From an uncultured Clostridia bacterium (GTDB lineage: Bacteria > Bacillota > Clostridia > UMGS1883), in the NCBI GenBank assembly GCA_947629615.1, contig CANRER010000015.1, positions 1-16,964 on the forward strand: a stretch of 16,964 bases of DNA. The letters are read 5' to 3'. Below, piece after piece: positions 1 through 8,258 of this stretch; positions within the stretch are counted from its first letter, which is position 1, and every line of letters starts with the position of its first letter. The notes under the pieces were generated by a model. The model was not told the origin of the DNA. It made no database searches and saw nothing but the letters and a program-made list of their open reading frames with translations. A program made the translations under genes and the position numbers.

Positions 1-317
1 AACACGTCCTCGCGCTCACGGCCGCCGTTTTCGGACGAGGAGGAAAATACCGTGCTTCCCTGCGGGTCGGCGATAAAAACGGCAATGTTGAGCGTGGTAT
101 AAATTTTTTCCAGCTCAAGATTTTCGGCCGCGTTGTCGCCTATAAAAACGCCGTTCACCGTTTCAAAGGCGCGGACGAGGCTTTCGCGCTTGTCGCGGCT
201 GTAAATTCTGCCGAGCAAAATCTGGTTGGCGACCGCGATGGCCGCTATGACAAACACGACCACCGCCGTGATGATGAGCGCGAAGCGCAGGCTTAAGCTG
301 ATACGCGGCTTTTTCAC
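1..317 (-). CDS. Sensor histidine kinase, N-terminal part (cut by window edge)
   Basis: Only the first 105 codons are present; the gene runs off the left edge. The proposed start is GTG at 317, six bases after a GAGGTG ribosome binding site and 15 bases after the stop of the response regulator upstream. The translation has a basic N-terminus (MKKPRISLSLRF), one strong membrane helix at about residues 11-33, then an extracytoplasmic segment (FIGDNAAENLELEKIYTTL, then AVFIADPQGSTVFSSSSE) resembling the start of a sensor domain. No kinase motif lies inside the window, so the call rests on the membrane-sensor architecture and on the adjacent OmpR-family regulator, which normally pairs with a downstream kinase. 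It is probably the last or near-last gene of the long envelope operon. Confidence 0.72.
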   Translation of the reverse strand, partial: MKKPRISLSLRFALIITAVVVFVIAAIAVANQILLGRIYSRDKRESLVRAFETVNGVFIGDNAAENLELEKIYTTLNIAVFIADPQGSTVFSSSSENGGREREDV

Positions 318-332
318 GGAGAACACCTCGGT

Positions 333-1007
333 TTATTTTTCAAATTTGTAGCCCACGCCCCGCACGGTTTGAAGCATATCGCCGTACGGGCCGAGCTTCT
401 TGCGCAGCTTGGTTATGTGGGTGTCGATGGTTCGGGCGTCGCCGAAATAGTCGTAGTTCCACACGTTGTCGAGGATTTTTTCGCGGCTCATTGTGTGGCC
501 TCGGTTTTCGGCCAAATACAGCAGCAGATCGTACTCCTTTAAGCTGAGATAGACCTCCTCGCCGTCAACGCGCACTACGTGGGCCTCGGTGTCGATGGCG
601 ACGCCGGCGGCCTCGATCAGCGGGGATGAGGACGGCCCCGAGGCGCGCCGCATCAGAGCCTCGGCCCGCGCCACAAAAATCCTCGGCGAAAACGGCTTGG
701 TTATGTAGTCGTCGGCCCCCATGTCGAAGCCGGTTATTTCGTCGCTTTCCTGGGATAGGGCCGTCAGCATAATTATCGGCGTTTGCGATATGCGCCTAAT
801 TTCGCGGCAGGCCTCCCAGCCGTTCAGCCCCAGCATCATAACGTCCAGCACGACAAGGTCAAACTCGCCGCCCCGCGCCGAAAAAAGGCCGACGGCCTCC
901 TCGCCGTCGGCCGCTTCCTCGACCTCGTACCCCGCGGCCTCGAGAAAATCTTTTATAAGGCGGCGCATACGCGCCTCGTCGTCAGCCACAAGTATTCTCT
1001 TTGCCAT
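333..1007 (-). CDS. OmpR/PhoB-family response regulator
   Basis: A 224-residue two-domain regulator. The receiver domain (about 1-120) has the acidic pair at D10/E11, the phospho-acceptor Asp at 55 (LVVLD), the conserved Thr in MLTAL and the Lys in ITKPF. The winged-helix DNA-binding domain (about 130-223) carries the recognition-helix signature DARTIDTHITKLRKKLG and the C-terminal hairpin TVRGVGYKF. An ATG 24 bases upstream at 1031 is open, but the GGAGG at 1015-1019 lies seven bases before the ATG at 1007, which fixes the start. It sits between a lipoprotein gene and its presumed kinase. One oddity is that the proline that normally follows DVMM in receivers is Leu58 (DVMMLGLNG). Target genes cannot be told from the sequence; the operon context suggests envelope control. 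Confidence 0.93.
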   Translation of the reverse strand: MAKRILVADDEARMRRLIKDFLEAAGYEVEEAADGEEAVGLFSARGGEFDLVVLDVMMLGLNGWEACREIRRISQTPIIMLTALSQESDEITGFDMGADDYITKPFSPRIFVARAEALMRRASGPSSSPLIEAAGVAIDTEAHVVRVDGEEVYLSLKEYDLLLYLAENRGHTMSREKILDNVWNYDYFGDARTIDTHITKLRKKLGPYGDMLQTVRGVGYKFEK

Positions 1008-1023
1008 GCGGTTACCTCCGTTT

Positions 1024-1728
1024 TCAGTCAAACGCGCCGGAATCCCTCGCCGACGTGTACTCCTCCGCGCCCTCCTCGATGGCGCGGCTCACCTGCTCCT
1101 GCGCGGTTTGTATGTCGCCGAGCATGGCGTTCATCAGCTCGGCGGTAAACGCCACGCGGCTTTCGCCGTCGGCGTCCTTAACGACCTCAACGTCCACGCG
1201 GCCGGTTTTATACTTCAAATCGTCGGCGGCCACAATGCCGGCCAAGGCCTCGTTGTTGAAATTGCGCGACTCCTCCTCCGAGGTGATTTCGCCGTTCATC
1301 ATCGCGTCGATATACATGAGGTTCAAATCGCCGTAAACGTCGAGCATATCGGGGGAGGTAACGTCCGTTTCCACAAATATCCTGCCGGCGGAGGAATAGA
1401 CTGCGGCGGTTTCGCAGCTCATGTGCGAAAACAGGCTGTCGTAAAGCCGACGGCGGCTTTCGTCGCTGAAGTCGAACATGGCGCGGTCGCTCTCGCGGAT
1501 ATAGGCGAGAGCCCCGTCGTAATCCAGCGCGGCAAAGCGCTCCAGCATCGAGGTCACGACCTCGGCGTAGGGCTCGGCCTCGGCCCCCTCGATAACGCGC
1601 CTTTCGGCTTCGGTATCGGCGGAGGCGACGGCGTTGTTTTGCGGCGCGTCGCTGCGCTCGGCCTCGTTTTTGCCGCACGAGCAAAGAAGCAGCAGCGCGA
1701 GAGCTATGGGAATGAGCCTGAGTTTCAT
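1024..1728 (-). CDS. Predicted lipoprotein of unknown function
   Basis: A 234-residue exported protein. The start ATG at 1728 follows an AAAGGA ribosome binding site; a longer ORF to 1770 would overlap the preceding carboxypeptidase gene. The N-terminus is a type II signal peptide (MKLRLIPIALALLLLCSCG) with a lipobox-like LCSC, so Cys18 is the likely lipidated residue. After an acidic, low-complexity linker (about 19-60) comes a compact, Asp/Glu-rich alpha/beta region (about 61-215) starting VVTSMLERFAALDYDGAL. This is reminiscent of NTF2-like/DUF3887-type domains, but I do not recognise the family with certainty. It lies 16 bases upstream of the response regulator start, so it could be an extracytoplasmic accessory or sensor partner of that two-component system. 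That role is inference from position only. Confidence 0.8.
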   Translation of the reverse strand: MKLRLIPIALALLLLCSCGKNEAERSDAPQNNAVASADTEAERRVIEGAEAEPYAEVVTSMLERFAALDYDGALAYIRESDRAMFDFSDESRRRLYDSLFSHMSCETAAVYSSAGRIFVETDVTSPDMLDVYGDLNLMYIDAMMNGEITSEEESRNFNNEALAGIVAADDLKYKTGRVDVEVVKDADGESRVAFTAELMNAMLGDIQTAQEQVSRAIEEGAEEYTSARDSGAFD

Positions 1729-1744
1729 GGCGGTAGTCCTTTCC

Positions 1745-3088
1745 TTACAAATCAAAGCCGTCGCGCTCACGCATACGCCGTTCGGCCTCGCGGCGGCGGC
1801 GTTCGCGTTCGCGGCGTTGGCGGAGCTGCTTTTCCCTTTTGCGCTTGGCGCGTATGTAAAGCACGGCGAAAATCACCGCCAGCACGGCTATTATGAACAG
1901 TGGCGAGGTGACGACGCTCACGAAGCCGCCCCCAATGAACGAGAGTGCGTCGAAGGCGTAGTCCTTATCGGCCACAAGCGGGATAACGCCCGCGCTTTCG
2001 CCGTTATAGAAGTATTCGCACTCGCCGAGCTTGTCGCCCTTTTTGAGGGGCGCGCGGACGTAATCGTCGGTGCGAACCTCAAACGAAACCTCGCCGTCCT
2101 CCTCGCCGGAGGGATAGATACAATAGAGGTTTTCGCCTGCCTCGAGCAGGACTTGGCTTGCACGGCGGGCGTTTTTAATCGGAAGCTGGTCGAGCAGGCG
2201 GCCCTTCGTTACAAGCAGCCTTGTTTTGTAGTTTTCAAAGGCGGTGTCGAACAGCTTGCGGCAGTCCACATAGCCTTGGGCGCGGCCGTCCTCCGTTTCG
2301 GAGCCGAACGTCAGGGCCAAAAGCTCCATGCCGCTGTCCTTGGCGGCCTCCACAAGGCAGCTCCCGGCCTCGGCGGTGTAGCCGGCCTTCACGCCGACGG
2401 CGTTTTCGTAATAGTAATCCGCGCGTTGGACGCGGCTTATCATGTAGTTCGTGTTTATAAGGCTGCGTTCTTCCTTATATTTGTTCGTGGGCTGTATGCT
2501 GTAGCGGTCGGTCTTGACAATCTCGCGGAAATCGGTGTTTTGCATGGCCGCGCGGGAGAGCAGCGCCATGTCGCGCACTGTGGTGTAGGTTCTGTCGTCG
2601 TGTTCGCCGTGCGTATTGGAAAAGTTTGTATTTTCCATGCCCAGCTCGCGGGCGCGTTTGTTCATAAGCTGCACAAAATCGCCCACGCTGCCGCTGACGG
2701 CCTCGCCCAGCACGTTTGTGGCGTCCGCCGCCGAGGCGAGCATAGCCCCGTAAAGAAGCTGGCGCACCGTCAGCTTTTCGCCCTCGACAATCCCCATCAC
2801 GGTAACGCCCGACGGGGTGGCGGCGACGGCTGTTTCGCTCGCGGTGATTTCGTCCTCGAGGCTTAGATTTTCAAGCGCCAAAAGAGCCGTCATAATTTTG
2901 ACGGTACTCGCGGGGTATATCTTTTCGTCCGCGCTTTTTTCGTAAAGCACCCTGCCGGTATTCATGTCCATCAACATGGCGTGGGGCGACGAGGCCGTGA
3001 AAACGGCCTTTTCCCCGTCGCCTTCGGCAAAGGCCGCCGGTTGGACGGCGAGAATGAGCGCGAGTATTGCAAAAAGCCATTTTTTCAT
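1745..3088 (-). CDS. DacF/PBP5-like D-alanyl-D-alanine carboxypeptidase with altered active-site motifs
   Basis: A 447-residue S11-family penicillin-binding protein. In this family the active-site serine removes the terminal D-Ala of peptidoglycan stem peptides outside the membrane. The signal peptide (MKKWLFAILALILAVQPAAFA) is followed by the catalytic domain with S61-T-V-K64 (SxxK). Where the SxN motif is expected the protein reads S119-A-A-D, and where KTG is expected it reads K234-A-G-Y-T, so two of three signature motifs deviate. A PBP5-like beta domain (about 290-370) precedes a C-terminal membrane helix (about 387-407) and a highly basic Arg/Glu-rich tail. The start at 3088 has an AAAGGA ribosome binding site. 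It lies 33 bases after the S41 peptidase stop, in the ftsEX operon. Activity may be reduced or specialised; fold assignment is confident, catalytic competence is not. Confidence 0.9.
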   Translation of the reverse strand: MKKWLFAILALILAVQPAAFAEGDGEKAVFTASSPHAMLMDMNTGRVLYEKSADEKIYPASTVKIMTALLALENLSLEDEITASETAVAATPSGVTVMGIVEGEKLTVRQLLYGAMLASAADATNVLGEAVSGSVGDFVQLMNKRARELGMENTNFSNTHGEHDDRTYTTVRDMALLSRAAMQNTDFREIVKTDRYSIQPTNKYKEERSLINTNYMISRVQRADYYYENAVGVKAGYTAEAGSCLVEAAKDSGMELLALTFGSETEDGRAQGYVDCRKLFDTAFENYKTRLLVTKGRLLDQLPIKNARRASQVLLEAGENLYCIYPSGEEDGEVSFEVRTDDYVRAPLKKGDKLGECEYFYNGESAGVIPLVADKDYAFDALSFIGGGFVSVVTSPLFIIAVLAVIFAVLYIRAKRKREKQLRQRRERERRRREAERRMRERDGFDL

Positions 3089-3121
3089 AGCGATTTTCCT
3101 TTCGTGGAAACCGCCCGAGCC

Positions 3122-4290
3122 TTAATTCAGGGCGTCTATGGCGGCGGAGAGCGCGGCGTCGTCCGCGCCGTAGCTCACGTTGCCGTACTCGTCGGCCTCG
3201 GCCTCGGTCACGGCCTCGATGTCGGGCGAAACGGCCTCGTCCAGCCAGCGGCCGTCGGGCCGGTAATTCTTATAGCCGGTTATCTTCATCATTTCGCCGT
3301 TTTTGCCGAGGGCAAATATCATCTGGCTGACGCCCTTGCCAAAGGTCTTTTCGCCGATGATAACGCCGCGCCCCCGAGCTTGGATGCAGCCGGCCACAAC
3401 CTCGCTCGCCGAGGCCGAGGCCTCGTCCACAAGCACGGCCAGCGGCAGCGAAACGGCCTCGGAGTCGGCCTTATATTCGGTTCGGACGCCGTTTTTGTCC
3501 TCGGTATACATGATTAGCCCGTCCTTAAGGAACAGGTCGCACACGTTCACGGCGGCGTTAAGGTTGCCGCCGGGGTTTTCGCGCAAATCAAGGATAACGC
3601 CCTTGTATTTTTCGTCGGCCCCCTTCAAAAGCTCGCCCAGCTTTTTGGCCGAGCCGGAGGAAAAGCCCGTGTAGCGCACATAGAGCAGCGAATTGCCAAC
3701 AACGGAGCTTTCGATTTTATAAAGGTCTATCTGCTCGCGCGTAAGAGTAAGCTCGACGCTTTCTCCGCCGCGCTGCAGCGAAAGGTTCAGCTCGGTGCCG
3801 ATGGGCGAGGCCAGCCCCGAGCCCTTCATATATTCTACGGTTTCGTTCATGTCGGCGGCGGTGACGGGTTTGCCGTCCACAGCGGTTATAACGTCGCCGC
3901 TTTTCACTCCGGCGCGCCTCGCGGGCCCGCCGTTATAGGCCGCAAGCACGACGACCTTGTCGGCGGCGGTATCGGCGTAAACCTCCACGCCTATGCCCAC
4001 ATACTCGCCGCTTATGGTGTTTTGGAACGACGCGGCGCTTTCGCCGTCGTAATAGCTCGCGTAAGGGTCGCCCACCTCGGCGAGGTAGGCTCGTATGGCG
4101 GCGTCCTCGGCCTTTTCGCGGTCGTATTCGCCGATGTAGCTTCCGTCAACTATCCTTGCCGCCGCGTCGAAGCGGCTGACGGCCGCGCCCGTCGGCCCTA
4201 TGCCGAAAAAGCGCAGCAGTCCCGTGATGAACAGGCAGGATAGTTGAAGGTTATCAGCGCCGTAAACACTATCTTGGATTTGGATGACAT
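3122..4290 (-). CDS. S41-family C-terminal processing peptidase (CtpA/CtpB-like), frameshifted near the N-terminus
   Basis: A membrane-anchored serine protease of the carboxyl-terminal processing family. The uninterrupted frame from about 4252 to 3122 encodes a PDZ domain (YVGIGVEVY to DVITAVDGKPVT) and the S41 domain. The catalytic Ser is the middle one of DEASASASE (codon near 3412), with Lys 25 and Gln 29 residues later in FGKGVSQ, so the Ser/Lys/Gln set is intact. The natural start appears to be ATG at 4290, seven bases after GGAGG (4298-4302). That frame gives MSSKSKIVFTALIT and then leaves the protease frame; the protease frame resumes with QLSCLFITGLLRFFG. One missing base between about 4234 and 4255 would restore a single signal-anchor helix. 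In B. subtilis ctpB also lies beside ftsEX. Whether this is a real mutation or a sequencing error cannot be decided here. Confidence 0.85.
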
Positions 4291-4303
4291 TGACGAACCT
4301 CCG

Positions 4304-5494
4304 TCATTTCAGGTAATTGAGAGGGTTTTGAAGATTGCCGTTATAGCTGACCTCGAAGTGGCAGTGCGGCCCGGTGGAATTGCCTGTGGAGCCGGCCTTG
4401 GCGATGACCTGCCCGCGGCTGACAGTCTGGCCCACGCTGACCAAAAGCTGGCTGTTGTGAGCGTAAAGCGTGGTGTAGCCGTTGCCGTGGTCGATAACCA
4501 CGTATCTGCCGTAGCTGCCGTTATACTTGGCCACAATGACCTTGCCCGCCTCGCCCGCGACAATGTTTGTGCCGTAGGCCGTGGCGATGTCGATGCCTCG
4601 GTGAAGGCTGCCCTTTTTGCCGCTGATGGGGTGCGTTCTGTAGCCGAAGGGGCTGGTTATGCGGGTGCCGCTGGGGGCGGGCCAAGCGAACTTGCCGCCG
4701 GTGTAGCTGCCCACGTAGGTGGACTTGGCGCGCCGTATCTCCTCTTGGGCCTTGCGCTCCTCCTCTTCGTACTTCTTTTCCGCGGCGGAGTATGCCTTTT
4801 GGGCCGTCGCCTCGTCGGCGGTGATTTTGTCGATGAGCGTCTGCTGCTTTTCGAGCAGCAGCTCTATCTGCTCCTGCCTATAGGCGAGGCTGTCGCGGTT
4901 GTTTTCCTGCCGCAGCAGCAGCTCCTCCTGTTCGGCCTTGGAATTTTTGATTATCGCTTGGTTTTTGGTGAAGTCGTCCAGCACGTCGCGGTCGTACGAG
5001 GCGATGCTGCCCACGATTTCGACGCGCTCGATGAAATCGCTGAAGCTGGACGCGCCGAAAAGCACCTCGAGATACGAGGCGCTGCCGTTTTCGTACATTA
5101 TTCTCGCCCGCTGCTTGAACTCGTCGCGGTAAGCGTCGGTTTTGGCGATGGCCTCCTCGAGCTCGGCGGCCTTTTGGGTGATGGTTTCCTTTGTTGCTTC
5201 AATATCGGCCGTGAGCGCGATCACCTGATCCTCCACGGCGGTAAGCTCCGAATCAAAGTTTACATATTCCGTGACAAGGTCGGTTTTTTCGTTTTTTATG
5301 CGCTCAAGCTCGGCCTTGGCCGAATCGCGGGCGGCCTTCGCCTCGCTGACGGAGCTGGCGCGGGCCGTGCTGAAGGCCGGGTACAGGCACGAGAAAAGGA
5401 ACACAAGCGCGACGGCGGCGGCCACAATCGCGGCCACAACGCGCCTTTTGCCGGCTCTTGCGCGCCGCTTTTTGCTGTAACTTTCGTTATTCAT
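4304..5494 (-). CDS. Coiled-coil M23 (LytM) peptidoglycan endopeptidase, PcsB/CwlO-like FtsEX partner
   Basis: A 396-residue exported wall hydrolase. A basic N-terminus and membrane/signal helix (about 18-38) lead into a long coiled coil (about 45-265). This contains the patch SYLEVLFGASSFSDFIERV, typical of the FtsX-interacting domain of PcsB and CwlO. The C-terminal LytM domain (about 280-396) has the zinc-ligand motifs HRGIDIA and GPHCHFE, both intact, so it should cleave peptide cross-bridges. Two ATGs are possible: the one at 5503 abuts its ribosome binding site with no spacing, whereas the one at 5494 lies about nine bases after AAAGG, so 5494 is preferred. It follows ftsX by 36 bases and precedes the S41 peptidase by 13. 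FtsEX would couple ATP hydrolysis to activation of this hydrolase during division or sporulation; that role is inferred from characterised homologues. Confidence 0.92.
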   Translation of the reverse strand: MNNESYSKKRRARAGKRRVVAAIVAAAVALVFLFSCLYPAFSTARASSVSEAKAARDSAKAELERIKNEKTDLVTEYVNFDSELTAVEDQVIALTADIEATKETITQKAAELEEAIAKTDAYRDEFKQRARIMYENGSASYLEVLFGASSFSDFIERVEIVGSIASYDRDVLDDFTKNQAIIKNSKAEQEELLLRQENNRDSLAYRQEQIELLLEKQQTLIDKITADEATAQKAYSAAEKKYEEEERKAQEEIRRAKSTYVGSYTGGKFAWPAPSGTRITSPFGYRTHPISGKKGSLHRGIDIATAYGTNIVAGEAGKVIVAKYNGSYGRYVVIDHGNGYTTLYAHNSQLLVSVGQTVSRGQVIAKAGSTGNSTGPHCHFEVSYNGNLQNPLNYLK

Positions 5495-5530
5495 TGAAAT
5501 CATCCTTTCCGATGCGTCGGGCGAAGCGAC

Positions 5531-6397
5531 TCACACCTTGAGGTGGCGCTTCACCGCCGCGCGGCTGCCGACGCCGCCCATAAGAAGGCCGAAGGCCAGC
5601 ACGCCGACAATGAGCGGAGCCGCCGTTTCGCTGAAGCTGTATATCTTCACGTCGCGAAGGCTTTCCGCGTGGAGGGCGAGCGCGCTGTAGCCGAAGGCTA
5701 TCACGGTTATGGCTATCGCCGCGCCGATCAGGCCGACGATTATCCCCTCCATGACGAAGGGGCGGCGGATAAAGCTGTCGGTCGCGCCGACAAACTTCAT
5801 TATGTGTATTTCCTCCTCGCGGGCGTGGACGCTCAGCTCAATGGTGTTTCGGATTATGAAAATCGCCGTCAGCACGAGAATGAGCATGGCTATAAGGCTG
5901 CCTATCCTTATTACGTTCGTCACGGATATGACCTTGCGGATTATGTCGCGGCGGTTGTTCACCTTGGCGACGCCGCTCACGGCGGCCATCTGCGCGGCGG
6001 TTTCGTCGGCGAGGGTAAGATCCTTAAGCGTCACCTTAACGCTCGAACGAAAGATGTCCTCGCCCTCCATGCCCTCGAGGGCCTCGTCCATTTCCTCGCC
6101 CATGGCGCGGGCGTTTTCAAAGGCCTGCTCCTTGCTTTCAAACTCGGCGGTATCGACGTTCGGCAGGGCGGATATTTCTTTCAGTATGCGCTCCTCGCCG
6201 AGGTCGGAGGTCCATTCGTTTATATATGCCTGAAGCTCGCATTTTTCCGAAACCTGACTGCCGATATAATTTATATTAAACGTTATCAATAAAAATACTC
6301 CCAAAAGGAACAAACAGCAGGCGATGGTAACTATTGACGCCAAGGTCATCATGGCGTTCCTTCCAAGGGAGCTGAAGGCCGTCTTAAGAGGGTACAC
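5531..6397 (-). CDS. ftsX: Cell division ABC transporter permease FtsX
   Basis: A 288-residue membrane protein of the FtsX family. A short cytoplasmic N-terminus (MYPLKTAFSSLGRN) precedes helix 1 (about 15-40). A large extracellular loop (about 45-160) follows, which in this family contacts the wall hydrolase. Three more helices come next: about 162-182, a paired segment around 210-245, and a last one near 260-280. The cytoplasmic coupling region contains EEEIHIMKFVGATDSFIRRP, the family hallmark. The ORF is open to 6445, but the GTG at 6397 follows GGAGG by eight bases and begins with the expected YPLKTA, so this start is chosen. The gene overlaps the end of ftsE by 14 bases, which implies translational coupling and a fixed stoichiometry. 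Confidence 0.95.
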   Translation of the reverse strand: MYPLKTAFSSLGRNAMMTLASIVTIACCLFLLGVFLLITFNINYIGSQVSEKCELQAYINEWTSDLGEERILKEISALPNVDTAEFESKEQAFENARAMGEEMDEALEGMEGEDIFRSSVKVTLKDLTLADETAAQMAAVSGVAKVNNRRDIIRKVISVTNVIRIGSLIAMLILVLTAIFIIRNTIELSVHAREEEIHIMKFVGATDSFIRRPFVMEGIIVGLIGAAIAITVIAFGYSALALHAESLRDVKIYSFSETAAPLIVGVLAFGLLMGGVGSRAAVKRHLKV

Positions 6398-7073
6398 AGC
6401 TATAGCCTCCTTCCGCCTCGTCGCGCACGACGACGCCGCTTTCAAGCTGAATTACGCGGCGGTGCGCGTCGTTGACGATTTTTTCCGAATGAGTGACCAT
6501 CACAATCGTGGTTCCCATGCGGTTAATTTCCATTAAAAGCTTCATTATTTCGTCGGCGGTTTCAACGTCGAGGTTGCCGGTCGGCTCGTCGGCGATAACT
6601 ATGGCGGGGCTGTTCACCAACGCCCGAGCTATGCACACGCGCTGCTGTTCGCCGCCCGAAAGCTCGCCGGGGTAGTTTTGAGCGCGGCCCGTCAGCCCCA
6701 CAAGGCTGAGTATCGTCGGCACCTTGCGGCGGATCTCCTTCTTGCTCGCGCGCACGACCTCCATCGCGAAGGCCACGTTTTCGTAAACGGTTTTGTTGTT
6801 CAAAAGCCTAAAGTCCTGAAACACCACGCCCACGCTGCGGCGAAGATAGGGCAGCTTTTTGGGCTTCAGCGTGTTCACCGTTACGCCGTTAAGTATAACG
6901 TCGCCGGCGAAGGGCTTTATTTCTCCGGTCATAAGCTTGATTGCGCTGCTTTTGCCCGCGCCCGTCTTGCCCACAAGAAAGACGAACTCGCCGTCGTCTA
7001 TCTTGAAGCTGACGTTTTCAAGCCCCACAATGTCGTTGTCGTAGATGACCGTCACATCTCTGAATTCTATCAA
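6384..7073 (-). CDS. ftsE: Cell division ATP-binding protein FtsE
   Basis: A 229-residue ABC ATPase that drives FtsX. Walker A is GKTGAGKSS (35-43), the Q-loop is VFQDFRLL (about 84-91), the signature is LSGGEQQR (138-145), Walker B is IVIADEP (158-164) and the switch His lies in MVTHSEK. The Asn-Leu-Asp D-loop (TGNLD) is typical of FtsE/LolD. The start is an unusual TTG at 7073, eight bases after a strong GGAGG. No ATG or GTG fits the conserved N-terminus (MIEFRDVTVIYDND). It follows the regulator gene by 33 bases. The last codons overlap ftsX. Confidence 0.96.
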   Translation of the reverse strand: MIEFRDVTVIYDNDIVGLENVSFKIDDGEFVFLVGKTGAGKSSAIKLMTGEIKPFAGDVILNGVTVNTLKPKKLPYLRRSVGVVFQDFRLLNNKTVYENVAFAMEVVRASKKEIRRKVPTILSLVGLTGRAQNYPGELSGGEQQRVCIARALVNSPAIVIADEPTGNLDVETADEIMKLLMEINRMGTTIVMVTHSEKIVNDAHRRVIQLESGVVVRDEAEGGYSCVPS

Positions 7074-7106
7074 CGGTTCTTCCTCCAGTTAATTCTTCCG
7101 CTTCGG

Positions 7107-8192
7107 TCAGATTTTCGTAGGGTTGGAAAGCAGATAGCTGCGCACCATCATCGCCACCTTGAAGACTATGGCGTGGTCGAAAATACGCAAATCCAGCCCG
7201 GTTATCTTCTGCACCTTGTCGAGCCTGTATACCAGCGTGTTCCTGTGAACGTAAAGCTGGCGCGAGGTTTCCGACACGTTCAGGTTATTTTCAAAGAACT
7301 TTTGAATGGTGAAAAGCGTTTCCTGATCCAGCGAATCTATCGAATCCTTTTTGAAAACCTCGGAAAGGAACAGCTCGCACAGCGTCGTCGGGAGCTGATA
7401 GATAAGCCGCCCGATGCCGAGATTTTCGTAATTTATTATCTTTTTTTCGTTGTCGAACACGCGGCCCACCTCGATGGCGATGTTGGCCTCCTTAAAGCTT
7501 TTGGCGATGTCGCGAATATTGTTGACGATGGTGCCTATGCCCACGCTCACGTTGACCATAGCCTCGCTTTGAAGGGTATCGACAATGCTTTTGGCGATTT
7601 TTTCAACGTCCTTAAGGTTCATTCCCTCGCGCAGCTCGCGCACAAGCACAATGGTGCTGCCGTCAAGGTCTATAACGAAATCCTTTGTGTTTTCGGGGAA
7701 AAGCCCCATAACCACGTCGAAAACGTCGAAGTCCTTTTTGTCGTTCTTGCGCACGACAAGCACCACGCGCAGCGCGTCGTAGGCGAGGTGCAGCTCCTTG
7801 CTGCGGACGAACACGTCGCCGGGAAGCACGTTATCGAGCATGATGTTTTTAACGAAGTTGGTTTTGTCGAATTTATCGTCGTAAAACTGGCGCATATTGT
7901 CGATGGAAATGGTCAGTATTTCGGCGAATTTGGCGGCCGTGGCATCCTCGCCCTCGACGAAGGTAACGAAGTCCAGCTTGCCGCGGGCGAAAACCGGGCG
8001 GAAGGTATAGCCGAAATAGTGGGATATTCCCTCCTTATTTTCGCAGCCCGCAAGTATCAGCCCAACGTTCGAGTCGATCTCAACAGGGTTGCCGGGCGAG
8101 GTTATGTATCCCGTATAGTCTATCATGCCCAATTTCCTGCCGAAGGCGTCTTTTAACTGGTACAACAGAGTGTTTAGGTATTTGCTTGCCAT
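7107..8192 (-). CDS. PucR/CdaR-type transcriptional regulator heading the ftsEX operon
   Basis: A 361-residue regulator. The N-terminal ~130 residues (YLNTLLYQLKDAFGRKLG and onward) resemble a ligand-sensing region but are not assigned. The middle (about 135-275) has the fold pattern of the GGDEF-like domain found in PucR/sugar-diacid regulators (VNVSVGIGTIVNNIRDIAKS). The C-terminus (about 300-358) is the HTH_30 helix-turn-helix, with LNVSETSRQLYVHRNTLVYR as its recognition region. The ATG at 8192 follows AAAGGG by nine bases. A consensus promoter lies about 70 bases upstream. It is the first gene of the envelope operon, so it may autoregulate and control ftsEX and the hydrolases. The effector is unknown. 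Despite the family nickname it is unrelated to the YbbR protein CdaR encoded elsewhere in this window. Confidence 0.9.
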   Translation of the reverse strand: MASKYLNTLLYQLKDAFGRKLGMIDYTGYITSPGNPVEIDSNVGLILAGCENKEGISHYFGYTFRPVFARGKLDFVTFVEGEDATAAKFAEILTISIDNMRQFYDDKFDKTNFVKNIMLDNVLPGDVFVRSKELHLAYDALRVVLVVRKNDKKDFDVFDVVMGLFPENTKDFVIDLDGSTIVLVRELREGMNLKDVEKIAKSIVDTLQSEAMVNVSVGIGTIVNNIRDIAKSFKEANIAIEVGRVFDNEKKIINYENLGIGRLIYQLPTTLCELFLSEVFKKDSIDSLDQETLFTIQKFFENNLNVSETSRQLYVHRNTLVYRLDKVQKITGLDLRIFDHAIVFKVAMMVRSYLLSNPTKI

Positions 8193-8258
8193 AGTTCTCA
8201 GCCCTTTCCGCGATATTCGGCCCGCTGCCGCGCCGAAGTTCAGCCCATTATTAAATCT

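Noticed and set aside
4244..5497. 417-codon plus-strand frame opposite the M23 peptidase gene
   Set aside because: It mirrors the GC-rich third-position pattern of the real gene; the minus strand encodes a complete coiled-coil LytM protein with all zinc ligands.
6678..8156. 492-codon plus-strand frame opposite ftsE and the PucR-type gene
   Set aside because: His/Ala/Val-rich shadow frame without ribosome binding site or motif; both minus-strand genes are unambiguous.
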